Shown: piece after piece, positions 18,301 through 26,003 of the stretch
Layout of the letters: each line of letters opens with the position of its first letter
Position numbering within the stretch: the first letter of the stretch is position 1
DNA from: Lachnospiraceae bacterium
GTDB lineage: Bacteria; Bacillota; Clostridia; Lachnospirales; Lachnospiraceae
Assembly: GCA_910574285.1 (NCBI GenBank)
Contig: CAJTAL010000019.1
Coordinates: 1 to 64,000, forward strand
Reading direction: 5' to 3'
DNA length: 64,000 bases
Position numbers and translations under genes: made by a program
Notes under the pieces: generated by a model
What the model was told of the DNA's origin: nothing
Seen by the model: the letters and a program-made list of their open reading frames with translations, nothing else
Databases searched by the model: none

Positions 18301-19080
18301 TTATTTTTGTGCATATATTTTTAATCTGCGAAAAGTTTCAAAATAGGTTCCATTTGGTTGTTGTGTCTTTTTTATCATTTCTGAAATAACTTCATCACGA
18401 AAAATTGTTTTTTCCTTATCGGGTATACATTTAAGAAATGGAACAATACAGGGTTGGTCTATCCATCTTATCATTTCCTCTGCATTAGAAAAATGTCTAT
18501 CCCGGTTTACTTCCGTAATTGTAAAATCACAAAAACCAATCGAAGATATTAATTTTTCATATTGGGATTTTGATGGCATGAACCACGGCCATTCAAAAGT
18601 TCTAAAGTATTCTGTGAATTTGATAGTCGTTATTTTTTCTTGAATAACATCAATGAAATTGGCACAATTACCAGCGCCGCCGAAATCCCACAATATTATT
18701 CCTTGAAATTTTAATGCCTGATACGCATTGTCCAACAACCGTTTATGGTCTTTAATCCAGTGTAATGCTGCATTTGAAAAAATAATATTAAATTCATTCT
18801 TATAATTTATTTCGTTAATATCTACCTGTTGAAATTCAACATTATTTTTTATAATGCCTTTCGCTGTTTCTATCATCCCCATTGACGCATCAATACCTAA
18901 AACTTTTCCATTCGGTACGGATAAAGATAATTGTTCTGTCAAAACACCATCTCCACAACCTAAATCCAATATCCTTTCATCCCCTTTGAGTTTAAGTTCG
19001 GCAATTAGTGTATTCCCCCATTCCTTTTGATGTATGGAAGCCATTTTGTACTTTTTTCCATCAAATTCAAATGTATTCAT
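18301..19080 (-). CDS. Class I SAM-dependent methyltransferase (trans-aconitate methyltransferase-like)
   Basis: 259 residues with a Rossmann methyltransferase core: motif I ILDLGCGDG at residues 37-45, the acidic residue in VLGIDAS, and a post-motif NAALHWIKDH as in Tam-like enzymes. It probably methylates a small carboxylate or other metabolite with S-adenosylmethionine, but the substrate is unproven. It diverges from a LysR-type gene 114 bp away, a usual arrangement for a regulator and its target. Its base composition is more AT-rich than the upstream sugar operons. Confidence 0.8.
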   Translation of the reverse strand: MNTFEFDGKKYKMASIHQKEWGNTLIAELKLKGDERILDLGCGDGVLTEQLSLSVPNGKVLGIDASMGMIETAKGIIKNNVEFQQVDINEINYKNEFNIIFSNAALHWIKDHKRLLDNAYQALKFQGIILWDFGGAGNCANFIDVIQEKITTIKFTEYFRTFEWPWFMPSKSQYEKLISSIGFCDFTITEVNRDRHFSNAEEMIRWIDQPCIVPFLKCIPDKEKTIFRDEVISEMIKKTQQPNGTYFETFRRLKIYAQK

Positions 19081-19194
19081 GCAATAACACCGCCTTTTTT
19101 ATTTTCTATATTGAATTATATCATCTGGAATATTATAATCCAAATATATGGATTTTATAAAATACATAAATGAAATTTATGGAGATAGTGCACT

Positions 19195-20073
19195 ATGGAC
19201 GTAATGGACAACCTTGCAAAATATAAAATATTTCTTTCGGTGGCTGAATGCAAAAGCATATCAAAAGCGGCAACGCAATTATATATTTCTCAACCTGCTG
19301 TAAGCATTACAATTAAAAAACTCGAAAAAAGTTTAAACACTACACTTTTCATACGAAAACCGAAGGGTGTTACCCTTACGGAAAATGGAAAAACATTATA
19401 TGACAGCGTAAAACAAGCATTTAATTTGCTTTCTGATACAGAACAGATTCTTAAATCATCAAAAAGTACAGGACACTTACGGATAGCTGCCAGTAATGTA
19501 TTGTGTAAATACTTTCTTATGCCTTACCTTAAAGCGTTTACACATCAATATCCCAATACCGATGTATCTATCACCTGTACCTCTTCATCGAACGCCTGCT
19601 CCATGATTGAAAAATGTAGTATAGATTTAGCTCTGGTAGCAAAGCCAAACAATTTAGGGAAGTCACAATATCATTCATTAGGGATAATTGAATATATATT
19701 CGTTTGTACTCCTGCATATAGAAATAAATTCGATTGTGCAAATGATGAAATTTTTCAGTATGGAAATATAATGTTACTCAATAAGGATAACGGTTCCCGT
19801 ACACATATAAATAATTACTATGCTAAAAATAATATAATTCCATCACACATTTTAGAGATTAATGATATGGATATGCTTATAGAATTTGCAAAAATGGGTA
19901 TTGGCATATCATGTGTTGTAAAACAATTTGTTGAACATGAGTTAAACTCATCTTCTCTCATAGAATTAAAACTTACAAGACCAATTCCGCCTCGTGAGAT
20001 TGGCTTTTTGTATAATCACATACATCCTTTTAATAATAATGTCTTAAAATTTATCAATATTAATTTTGAATAA
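19195..20073 (+). CDS. LysR-family transcriptional regulator
   Basis: 292 residues. A winged helix-turn-helix at residues 9-65 (AECKSISKAATQLYISQPAV) precedes a LysR substrate-binding domain. It is divergent from the methyltransferase gene and may control it and itself from the 114-bp shared promoter region, which is very AT-rich. ATG codons at 19195 and 19204 are both possible, neither with a strong binding site. It borders the mobile-element debris that begins near 20186. Confidence 0.85.
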   Translation: MDVMDNLAKYKIFLSVAECKSISKAATQLYISQPAVSITIKKLEKSLNTTLFIRKPKGVTLTENGKTLYDSVKQAFNLLSDTEQILKSSKSTGHLRIAASNVLCKYFLMPYLKAFTHQYPNTDVSITCTSSSNACSMIEKCSIDLALVAKPNNLGKSQYHSLGIIEYIFVCTPAYRNKFDCANDEIFQYGNIMLLNKDNGSRTHINNYYAKNNIIPSHILEINDMDMLIEFAKMGIGISCVVKQFVEHELNSSSLIELKLTRPIPPREIGFLYNHIHPFNNNVLKFININFE

Positions 20074-20185
20074 TCAACAGTGAAATCATTGAGGATATTG
20101 TCAACTTATCTAACATAAATATTCCAAAACAGCAATGTAGCAGAGCCATTACAGCATCTCTGCATGCAGCGGTCTTTTATTATCC

Positions 20186-20580
20186 TTGCAGTCCTCCGGG
20201 TTCCAGTCGCTGGAGGATGTGACAGAGAAGGCTGTCCTGGATTATTTCTCCCACAAAAAGTTCAGCAGCAGTACAAAGGTTAATATCGCACCTGTATTTG
20301 GAGCACAGACTGGAAGTTATTCCGATTCCGCCAGACGTATCCTCACATACCTTCCCAATCTGCACCGCCTGCGAAAAAATATCCAGTATCTTACAGAAGA
20401 GGAAACGCAGGCTATCCGCAGCGTGCTTTCCGGCAATGATGGCGGACTTTGCCTGTGCAACCGTGCCATTGGCGCTGTTCTTTATTTTACAGGGATGAGA
20501 TCCAGTGATGTGGCTGGCCTGAAATTTTCTGACATAGACTGGGAGAAAGAGGAGATTCGGATCATCCAGAAAAAACTGGC
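20186..20580 (+). pseudogene. Tyrosine recombinase fragment
   Basis: An interior piece of a phage-type integrase: the end of an N-terminal core-binding domain followed by the start of the catalytic domain with the first active arginine in FTGMRSSDVAGLKFSDIDW. The frame then runs into unrelated DNA near 20580, and the His-x-x-Arg, Gly-His and Tyr parts are missing. There is no proper start codon. It abuts an IS66 fragment in opposite orientation, so two elements were joined by deletion or insertion. Confidence 0.75.
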
Positions 20581-20600
20581 GAAGAACTGCTCCTCCCTCT

Positions 20601-20870
20601 CAGGGTTCTCTTCATACGTTCATTATCGTCCCTGAGAAGCTGGTTCTCTTTACGCAGGGAATCATTTTCTTCGCGAAGCGCTGTGTTATCAGCTTTAACC
20701 GTGTCTAATTCTGTTTTTAGGTGAGAGTTTTCTTTTTGGAGACTTTTCACTTCTGCATTCAGAGTTGCAATTTCTTTGCGGTCACTTTTATGCTCCGCTT
20801 CCATGGCGTCCAAGCGAGCCATAACATCCATGAGCTGATTATAGACGCTTTTCCCATAGTTACCACCCAT
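20601..20870 (-). pseudogene. IS66-family transposase (TnpC) N-terminal fragment
   Basis: About 90 residues starting at the ATG at 20870 (MGGNYGKSVYNQL), then a heptad-like coiled coil ending RDDNERMKRTL. That order is the N-terminal region of IS66 TnpC proteins. The rest of the transposase (about 400 residues, including the DDE domain) is absent, because the sequence breaks at about 20600 against the integrase remnant. The frame continues to a stop at 20562 by chance. Confidence 0.7.
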
Positions 20871-20936
20871 TTGAAAACCCCCTTTCCAAAACTTTGATAA
20901 AAAGATTTCCATAAAATTTGTTCCAGAGGTGAGAAC

Positions 20937-21083
20937 ATGGAATATCCTGAGAGAATGAGAGAATTGAGACAAGATAGAGATTTGAAGCAAAAAGACATTA
21001 CAATCTCCGTTTTGTCAAATGTTTTTCTTAATCAGGACAGTCTAACCCTTGGACTGCCAGCCTGTCATTTACTTGGACTCTGA
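20937..21083 (+). pseudogene. XRE regulator N-terminal fragment
   Basis: A 48-codon frame behind AGAGGTGAG. It begins MEYPERMRELRQDRDLKQKD, the first helices of a Cro/C1-type DNA-binding domain, then becomes unrelated after about 22 residues and stops. It is a truncated regulator of an integrative element or prophage. Confidence 0.6.
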
Positions 21084-21241
21084 TTTTGCTGATTCAAAAT
21101 AAACGGTGTCATTTTCTCCATAAGTTCCTTCGATAAACGTTCTCCCTTCTCTTTCAACAACCTTTCCTGTTCTGCTTTTGCCCACTCTATAGCTTTCAAC
21201 TGTTCCTCTAACCGCTCACTTAAGATAGCGTGTTCCTCCAT
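21065..21241 (-). CDS. Small coiled-coil protein, partner of the JAB-domain gene
   Basis: A 58-residue frame starting MEEHAILSERLEEQLKAIEW with AAAGGAGATT ideally placed upstream. It is strongly charged and helical, rich in Glu and Lys, with no known motif. Its start lies 14 bases after the stop of the JAB/RadC-like gene on the same strand, so the two form a probable two-gene unit. Confidence 0.55.
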   Translation of the reverse strand: MEEHAILSERLEEQLKAIEWAKAEQERLLKEKGERLSKELMEKMTPFILNQQNQSPSK

Positions 21242-21255
21242 AAATAATCTCCTTT

Positions 21256-21822
21256 CTATCGGTTGTCGTAATCTATACCTACTCTATAACAATTTTTCAA
21301 AAAATTATCTGTTGCTTTTTGTAAACCTTTTAGATTTTTTGCTTTATTACTCATATTAACCGATTCATTGAATAATTCTACCGCCATTTCATAAGAGTAC
21401 ATTTTACCTTTTACAAGATATGATACACTTCCTAAATTAGTAATAACCACCAACATTTTCATACTTGCATATTGTAATAGAAACTTTATATCTGACAGCG
21501 AAAAATCAGATAATGACGGGTGGTTATGCAACACAATAACAATGCAATCTCTGGCAGACGACATCAAATGATATGCAACTGTACTACTTAATGGGTCAAC
21601 CTCATGTTCCCCACCTAATGCCACTCCTATATACTCCTCTTCGTTTTGGATACATTCTGTACTATCCATACTATAGGTAAGTGCTACTTCATTAGAATTA
21701 TTTTCTCTTTTTGAAATCCGTAATACATTCTTTGCTAACTCTTGAATGATACTATACTCACTTTCCGGAATATTCTTATATTGTACTCTTGGTACTTTTC
21801 TAATGGCTTCGTCTGTGATCAT
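21256..21822 (-). CDS. JAB/MPN-domain protein (RadC-like)
   Basis: 188 residues. The metal-binding motif HNHPSLSDFSLSD (His99, His101, Ser108, Asp111) with an upstream acidic segment near residue 72 is that of JAMM/RadC proteins, with a spacing one shorter than standard RadC. The N-terminal helix-hairpin-helix of RadC is missing, so this is the mobile-element type of RadC-like protein, not the DNA-repair-named one. It is AT-rich and followed by a small coiled-coil gene. The JAMM fold suggests isopeptide or peptide hydrolysis, but the substrate is unknown. Confidence 0.7.
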   Translation of the reverse strand: MITDEAIRKVPRVQYKNIPESEYSIIQELAKNVLRISKRENNSNEVALTYSMDSTECIQNEEEYIGVALGGEHEVDPLSSTVAYHLMSSARDCIVIVLHNHPSLSDFSLSDIKFLLQYASMKMLVVITNLGSVSYLVKGKMYSYEMAVELFNESVNMSNKAKNLKGLQKATDNFLKNCYRVGIDYDNR

Positions 21823-22121
21823 TACTTTATGATTTCTTTTTTTTTGCCATTTCCAATTCTCTTACTTTACGTCTATTACCATATTTTCCCAAGAAATCCC
21901 TTCCTTTCATAAAAATCTCTACTATAATACTACCTATCCGTAAACTCTCCATCTCCCTTAAAATATACTGACTTTATTATACAATATTAATATAACTTTT
22001 TACATACATTTTTTACCTAATGATTTATGCAATTTTTAAGCGTGTCTACTTCGTAATAATACAGAAGATTTCCTTACTGAAATCCTGAACCAATTCACCT
22101 GCAAAACTCTCTCACCCTCTC
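21823..22121. other. AT-rich intergenic DNA, no gene seen
   Basis: About 300 bp upstream of the JAB-domain gene, presumably holding its promoter. No convincing frame was found. Confidence 0.4.
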
Positions 22122-22180
22122 ATTCATTACTGCTTATTTGCCAGCTATCTGCTTTTCCTGCTGCTCGATCATCTTCTTAA
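22122..22180 (-). repeat. 59-bp dispersed repeat, 3' end of an unknown mobile gene
   Basis: The minus strand here matches 29359-29417 at 56 of 59 positions. Both encode a short tail ending QQEKQ(I/M)AGK followed by TAA. A 25-bp part recurs at 37353-37377 inside TnpW/DnaC debris. It is probably the C-terminus of a transposon-encoded protein. Confidence 0.7.
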
Positions 22181-22305
22181 CCGGCATCCATTCTAAACCG
22201 CTGCATATAGAGGGTGCAGACGTCGCCGTCCATCGTCATTCAATGTTTTTTTCGTATTTAGACGTACGAACCATTTTGGCCGTCAGATATTTTGCTGCAT
22301 TGAAA

Positions 22306-22342
22306 AAGAGGCGTTTCCTTCAAATTTAGGGACACGCCTCTT
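22306..22342 (-). terminator. Terminator of the former tRNA-Pro transcript
   Basis: AAGAGGCGT pairs with ACGCCTCTT, and on the minus strand the stem is followed by TTTTT. It lies 6 bp beyond the tRNA-Pro 3' fragment at 22349, as expected for the original tRNA terminator displaced by an insertion. Confidence 0.7.
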
Positions 22343-22348
22343 ACTCAG

Positions 22349-22378
22349 TCGGGGTAACAGGATTCGAACCTGCGGCCT
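22349..22378 (-). other. Attachment-site copy: 3' end of tRNA-Pro
   Basis: 30 bp matching the 3' end of the intact tRNA-Pro at 24938-24967 with two differences. It includes the T-arm (GGTTCGAATCC) and the acceptor strand. No tRNA 5' half is present. It reads as the left attachment site (att) of an element inserted into tRNA-Pro. Confidence 0.8.
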
Positions 22379-22440
22379 AAAAACCTTCGGTTGGGTGGAA
22401 AACTGAAAATAAAACCTATATCACAGAAAGGAATATCAAG

Positions 22441-22716
22441 ATGAAAAAATTAATGGATTTAGAAGAATTTTCAGAATGCGTACGTAAAGGCGTGAAAGCC
22501 GGACTTCCTCACGAGCTGGAAAAGGCGAAGGTAAATATCAAATATGAAAAGAACGGGCGTACACAAATACAGATTAACCGTCCATGTTCCAACCCGATCA
22601 TACGTTACACATTAACCCTTGATTACCGGGAATACCTGTCTGGAAAATGTACGCCGGAATGTGTGATCGCGAATATCCTGAATAGCCGGATTCTTTACTA
22701 TGTACCGGAAGATTAA
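22441..22716 (+). CDS. DUF5688-like N-terminal protein, probably truncated
   Basis: A 91-residue product behind GAAAGGA. Its start (LEEFSECVRKGV, then LPHELEKAKVNI) resembles the first part of the DUF5688 proteins that Lachnospiraceae carry on integrative elements, which are about 300 residues. It ends early, and the next small frame overlaps its end by 17 bases and resembles a later part of the same family, so the original gene was probably shortened by an internal deletion. Function unknown. Confidence 0.5.
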   Translation: MKKLMDLEEFSECVRKGVKAGLPHELEKAKVNIKYEKNGRTQIQINRPCSNPIIRYTLTLDYREYLSGKCTPECVIANILNSRILYYVPED

Positions 22717-22876
22717 GGATATGCCCCTGGCTATGGTCCGGGAGTTTCACAGTATTGATTTATGCCATGGCAAAGACGAGATAGTGCGGATGCCCGTAAC
22801 AATGGGCATGGCAAATGATTGGGGGATATCCGTAGATGAATTGGAGCAGATTACACAGAAAAACAATCCATTATAA
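22700..22876 (+). pseudogene. Small frame, likely inner DUF5688 remnant
   Basis: 58 codons from an ATG at 22700 overlapping the end of the preceding gene. The segment VTMGMANDWGISVDELEQI resembles the inner conserved block of DUF5688. Together with the preceding gene it looks like one deleted and frameshifted ancestor. Confidence 0.4.
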
Positions 22877-22902
22877 AAAATAAATACATGAGAATAAGAT
22901 TG

Positions 22903-22931
22903 TTGACAATGCGCATAATACGCATTATAAT
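22903..22931 (+). promoter_or_regulatory. Promoter and operator of hicA-hicB
   Basis: A full-consensus promoter, TTGACA (22903-22908) and TATAAT (22926-22931) with 17 bp between. The inverted repeat AATGCG/CGCATT (22908-22913, 22921-22926) fills the spacer and touches both boxes. This fits autorepression by the HicA-HicB complex. Confidence 0.8.
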
Positions 22932-22984
22932 ATTATTAAATCAACGGGAAGGAGAGATGCCATGAATGAATAAGGAGGTATTGG

Positions 22985-23164
22985 ATGAAATTTAAAGAAG
23001 TTGAGAGTATGGTATTAAAAGACGGCTGGTACCAAGTAAAACAAAAAGGTTCACACCACCAATACAAACATTCAACTAAGCCTGGAAAAGTTACAATCCC
23101 TGAACATGGAGGGGATTTGAATTCTGATACAGTAAAATCAATTATGAAACAGGCGGGGCTTTAA
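22985..23164 (+). CDS. hicA: HicA toxin (mRNA interferase)
   Basis: A 59-residue toxin that cleaves mRNA. It has the HicA double-stranded-RNA-binding-like fold pattern: MKFKEVESMVLKDGW, then the active-site histidine in KGSHHQYKH, and VTIPEHGGDLNSDTVKSI. AAGGAGGT lies just upstream at 22974-22981. The gene is followed 39 bp later by its antitoxin hicB in the usual order. It lies inside the tRNA-Pro-bounded element, and toxin-antitoxin genes commonly stabilise such elements. Confidence 0.9.
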   Translation: MKFKEVESMVLKDGWYQVKQKGSHHQYKHSTKPGKVTIPEHGGDLNSDTVKSIMKQAGL

Positions 23165-23203
23165 GCCCTGTTTATTCGATCAATATAAATGGAGGTGAAT
23201 ATA

Positions 23204-23605
23204 TTGAAATTAATTTATCCGGCTATATTTAAGCCTTTTACAGATCAAAGCGGTGGATATGTGGTAGAATTTCCAGATTTACCCGGTTGTGTAACAGAGG
23301 GAAAGAATCTGGAACAGGCTATTGAAATGGGGATTGACGCAGCTAGCGGTTGGATATTGGGAGAGCTTGAAGATGGGGAGCAAATCCCACGGGCTTCCGA
23401 CTATTTTGAAATAACTGCCGAAAATGGGTGCATGATAAATATGTTATTATTAGATATTGATGCCTATGAAGAAAAATATGGTGAAAAAGCGGTAAGAAAA
23501 AACCTTACTATTCCTGCATGGCTGAATACTTATGCTGAAAAGAATAATATCAATTTTTCTAAACTTTTACAAGACACATTATTCTCAATGGCACAGGCAA
23601 AATAA
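23204..23605 (+). CDS. hicB: HicB antitoxin
   Basis: Neutralises HicA and represses the operon. The N-terminal half is the degenerate RNase-H-like HicB fold (FPDLPGCVTEGKNLEQAIE). The C-terminal part (VRKNLTIPAWLNTYAEKNN) is a ribbon-helix-helix DNA-binding region that should recognise the palindrome in the promoter. A TTG at 23204 is chosen as start because GGAGGTG sits 6 bases before it and MKLIYPAIF is the usual beginning. The ATG at 23189 precedes that ribosome binding site. Length is 133 residues. Confidence 0.88.
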   Translation: MKLIYPAIFKPFTDQSGGYVVEFPDLPGCVTEGKNLEQAIEMGIDAASGWILGELEDGEQIPRASDYFEITAENGCMINMLLLDIDAYEEKYGEKAVRKNLTIPAWLNTYAEKNNINFSKLLQDTLFSMAQAK

Positions 23606-23611
23606 ATATAG

Positions 23612-23639
23612 GAAGCTGTCCATATGGCAGCTTCTTTTT
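23612..23639 (+). terminator. Terminator after hicB
   Basis: GAAGCTG/CAGCTTC with an inner CC/GG pairing and a TTTTT tail. Confidence 0.8.
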
Positions 23640-23802
23640 GAACTTTCAATCGTACCATTCCTTGATGAGACAGGTAGAATTGATTAAGAAAAGTGAAGAA
23701 ATAACGCAAAGGCTAGTGGAAAAATATACATCGATTATATTATCACGTAAATATGAAAGAAATAGTTAGCAGCAAGGGTAGTCATAATTTTTTCATATAT
23801 TA

Positions 23803-24021
23803 ATGCAAAATAAATTAGGAATTATGGCGGATGTGAATCTGCTTACTAAAGCTGGATTGGATTATATTGAGATCGTCGTCAATCCATGGTCGTTTCCTGT
23901 AAACTATAACAGAGAATATCATTACAGAAGCGGCAGTACAAAATAGTTGCTTCGGGGAAATGCATTAACGAATTTTCTAACGGCAAAGACAAGGTTAAAA
24001 TGGGATTTTTATTCCATCTAA
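23803..24021 (+). pseudogene. Schlafen/AlbA_2-type ATP-binding protein fragment
   Basis: The frame contains GIMADVNLL, DYIEIVVNP and EYHYRSGSTK, a run characteristic of the AlbA_2 (Schlafen-like) putative DNA-binding/ATPase proteins common on mobile elements. A TAG at 23944 interrupts it (most likely once CAG), after which LRGNALTNFL continues in frame. Both ends are missing. A decayed remnant. Confidence 0.65.
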
Positions 24022-24025
24022 GGAA

Positions 24026-24256
24026 GTAACACTGGCGGAACAGTTCTTTGGCAAGGTCAAAATCATTTGTGATCAGCGTTTCCAGTATCGGTATGATGTG
24101 CGGTTTGCCCTGCCGGTATATGATGATAAGAGCGGCGAAGTCTGCCGGTACAATATCTTCTTTGCCCGGATGCTGGTACGCCATGATGCGGATGGTAAGA
24201 AATATCTTTACGACCTGCTGGCAATAAAAAAAGAAACGAGCAGCCCGCTTGAGTAA
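24026..24256 (+). pseudogene. C-terminal fragment of a large mobile-element protein
   Basis: No start codon. The frame reads FQYRYDVRFALPVYDDKSGE, then ARMLVRHDADGKKYLYDL and KKETSSPLE before TAA. This resembles the C-terminal region of long phage/ICE proteins carrying nuclease-like tails, but I cannot name the family with certainty. Confidence 0.4.
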
Positions 24257-24648
24257 AAACTGTACGGTGAAAACCCATCTCTTTTACAAATGATTGTATC
24301 GGAAGGATGGGGGGTGTCAATAGAAAAACAGAAGAATTTCTGTGTACAAAAAATTCCATATTGAGATTGTTATATGGCATCGGTTAGAAATAATCAATGC
24401 TTTCTTTATGTCCCCGGTTTCACCGGGGATGGTAGTAGCCGAAGGATACAGGGGTCAGGAAGGGAAGGCTGGAATGATTTTGGAACGTATACACGGTTTG
24501 AAAAGAGAGTGATATGGACAAATTTGTGAATGGACTACTGGAAATGTATTTAGGGAACATAATGGACTAAAGCAGGGACGAATTGATGCTTGCTGGTGAG
24601 AGATGCAAGTAGGGAGAGCGTGAGCTAAGAGTAGTAGAAGAGCGGTAT
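24257..24648. other. Decayed mobile-element DNA
   Basis: 392 bp with no intact frame. It includes a compact hairpin TCCCCGGT/ACCGGGGA at 24411-24429. Confidence 0.4.
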
Positions 24649-24870
24649 ATGGCTTTAAACCTCGGTGAAACTGATAAAAAGCTGATTGAGGATTATACAA
24701 CTTGTCTGCAAACTAACGGAACTCCGAAAAACATTATCGCAAGCATGTTGGGGCATACGCCGGAGGTTAATGAGAGATACTATACATATGATACGCCGAA
24801 TCTTGAAAAGAAGAAAGAAATTATCAAAAACCGAAATATCAAATTCAGGGATTATTCAAGAGTTGAATAA
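24649..24870 (+). pseudogene. Tyrosine integrase C-terminal fragment
   Basis: The last part of an integrase: ASMLGHTPEVNERYYTYDT supplies the Gly-His and the nucleophilic tyrosine region of the catalytic domain, then a basic tail. Everything upstream is missing. It ends 67 bp from the tRNA-Pro gene, the usual place for the integrase of a tRNA-inserted element. Confidence 0.7.
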
Positions 24871-24937
24871 TCCCAATCAAAACCAACCAACTTTTTGATA
24901 TCCGGATCACCGGAAATCCCGTAAAATAAAGGAAAAA

Positions 24938-25012
24938 TCGGGGTAACAGGATTTGAACCTGCGACCTCACGGCCCCCAGCCGTGCGCTCTAACCAAACTG
25001 AGCCATACCCCG
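24938..25012 (-). tRNA. tRNA-Pro (GGG anticodon)
   Basis: A 75-base cloverleaf on the minus strand. The acceptor arms CGGGGTA/TACCCCG pair with discriminator A, the anticodon stem CACGG/CCGTG holds the loop CTGGGGG with anticodon GGG, and the T-arm GGTTCAAATCC follows. CCA is not encoded. Its 3' 30 bp recur at 22349-22378. Confidence 0.92.
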
Positions 25013-25126
25013 ATAGAACTATTCTAACGAATTATGTCGAATAATGCAAGCATTATTTTAAATTCTATGTTAAAATATAGAAAAGAAGATATTGCTTAGT
25101 TATTATATGCGAAAGGAGTTTGTTTT

Positions 25127-25924
25127 ATGAAAGTAATTGTAATCGGGCCGAAGGGCAAGATGGGCAGACTGATTACAGCCGCCGCCGCTTCTCGTGACGA
25201 TATGGAATTGATAGCCGGTATCGCGCCCAAAGGCCGAAGTTACATAGGGCAGGATCTGGGGGCTGTCGCTATGACTGGTTCTGAACTAGGGATTCCGGTA
25301 ACCGATGATCTGGAGAGTGTAATTGATCGCTGTGACGTCATCATTGACTTCTCGACGAAAGAGACGGCGATGACGGTCCTTGATCTTGCCGTTGCCCACA
25401 AAAAGGCTCTGGTCTGCGGTACTACAGGTTTTACTCCGGAAGAAATGCTTAAGTTTCAGGACGCTGCCAGAGAGATTCCCATGCTCTATGCCGCCAACAC
25501 TTCCAAATTGGTCAATATTATGAATAAGCTGCTGGAGCTGGTAGCTTCAACTTTGAAAGACGAGATTGATATCGAGATTCTGGAAATGCATGATCAGTGG
25601 AAGAAGGATGCGCCAAGCGGGACTTCCAAAGAGATGGGTGAGATCATGGCGCATGCCCTTGGAAAGGAACTTGACGAGATCGCGGTCTACGGACGTGAAG
25701 GCGCTTCTGTACGCAAGCCGGGAACCATCGGATACCATTCTCTGCGGGCAGGGAATATTCCAAGCAGTCATACAGTATTTTTTGGCGGTATGGGGGAACG
25801 GCTGGAAATAACCCATCATTCCTATAACTGGGAATGTTTCGCAAGAGGTGCATGTGATTGTGCTGCTTTTCTTGCCGGTAAAGAAGCTGGTTTCTATACC
25901 ATCAAGGATGTTTTGAAGCTGTAA
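25127..25924 (+). CDS. dapB: 4-hydroxy-tetrahydrodipicolinate reductase
   Basis: Reduces the product of DapA with NAD(P)H in lysine and diaminopimelate synthesis. The 265-residue protein starts with a nucleotide-binding GPKGKMG (residues 7-13). It has the CGTTGFTPEE and AANTSKLVN segments and the catalytic block EMHDQWKKDAPSGTS, with His155 and Lys159 in place. The second histidine of the usual HH pair is Asp156. AAAGGAG lies upstream. It is not in an operon with other dap genes here. Its 3' end is duplicated in tandem just downstream. Confidence 0.93.
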   Translation: MKVIVIGPKGKMGRLITAAAASRDDMELIAGIAPKGRSYIGQDLGAVAMTGSELGIPVTDDLESVIDRCDVIIDFSTKETAMTVLDLAVAHKKALVCGTTGFTPEEMLKFQDAAREIPMLYAANTSKLVNIMNKLLELVASTLKDEIDIEILEMHDQWKKDAPSGTSKEMGEIMAHALGKELDEIAVYGREGASVRKPGTIGYHSLRAGNIPSSHTVFFGGMGERLEITHHSYNWECFARGACDCAAFLAGKEAGFYTIKDVLKL

Positions 25925-25986
25925 GACGGCTGAACGGTTTAAACCAAGGATGTTTTGAAACTGTAAGACGGATAAACGATTTTAAA
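25903..25986 (+). repeat. 42-bp tandem duplication of the dapB 3' end
   Basis: Two 42-bp units, starting CAAGGATGTTTTGAA at 25903 and 25945, with a handful of differences. The first includes the dapB stop and the second is non-coding. Confidence 0.8.
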
Positions 25987-26003
25987 TCAAGGGAGGAATG
26001 AAA

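Noticed and set aside
22340-25015. A second complete tRNA at 22349
   Set aside because: Only the 3' 30 bp of tRNA-Pro are present; the D-arm and anticodon arm are missing.
25020-25127. Lysine riboswitch before dapB
   Set aside because: The gap is only about 110 bp and lacks the conserved long multi-helix structure of that riboswitch.
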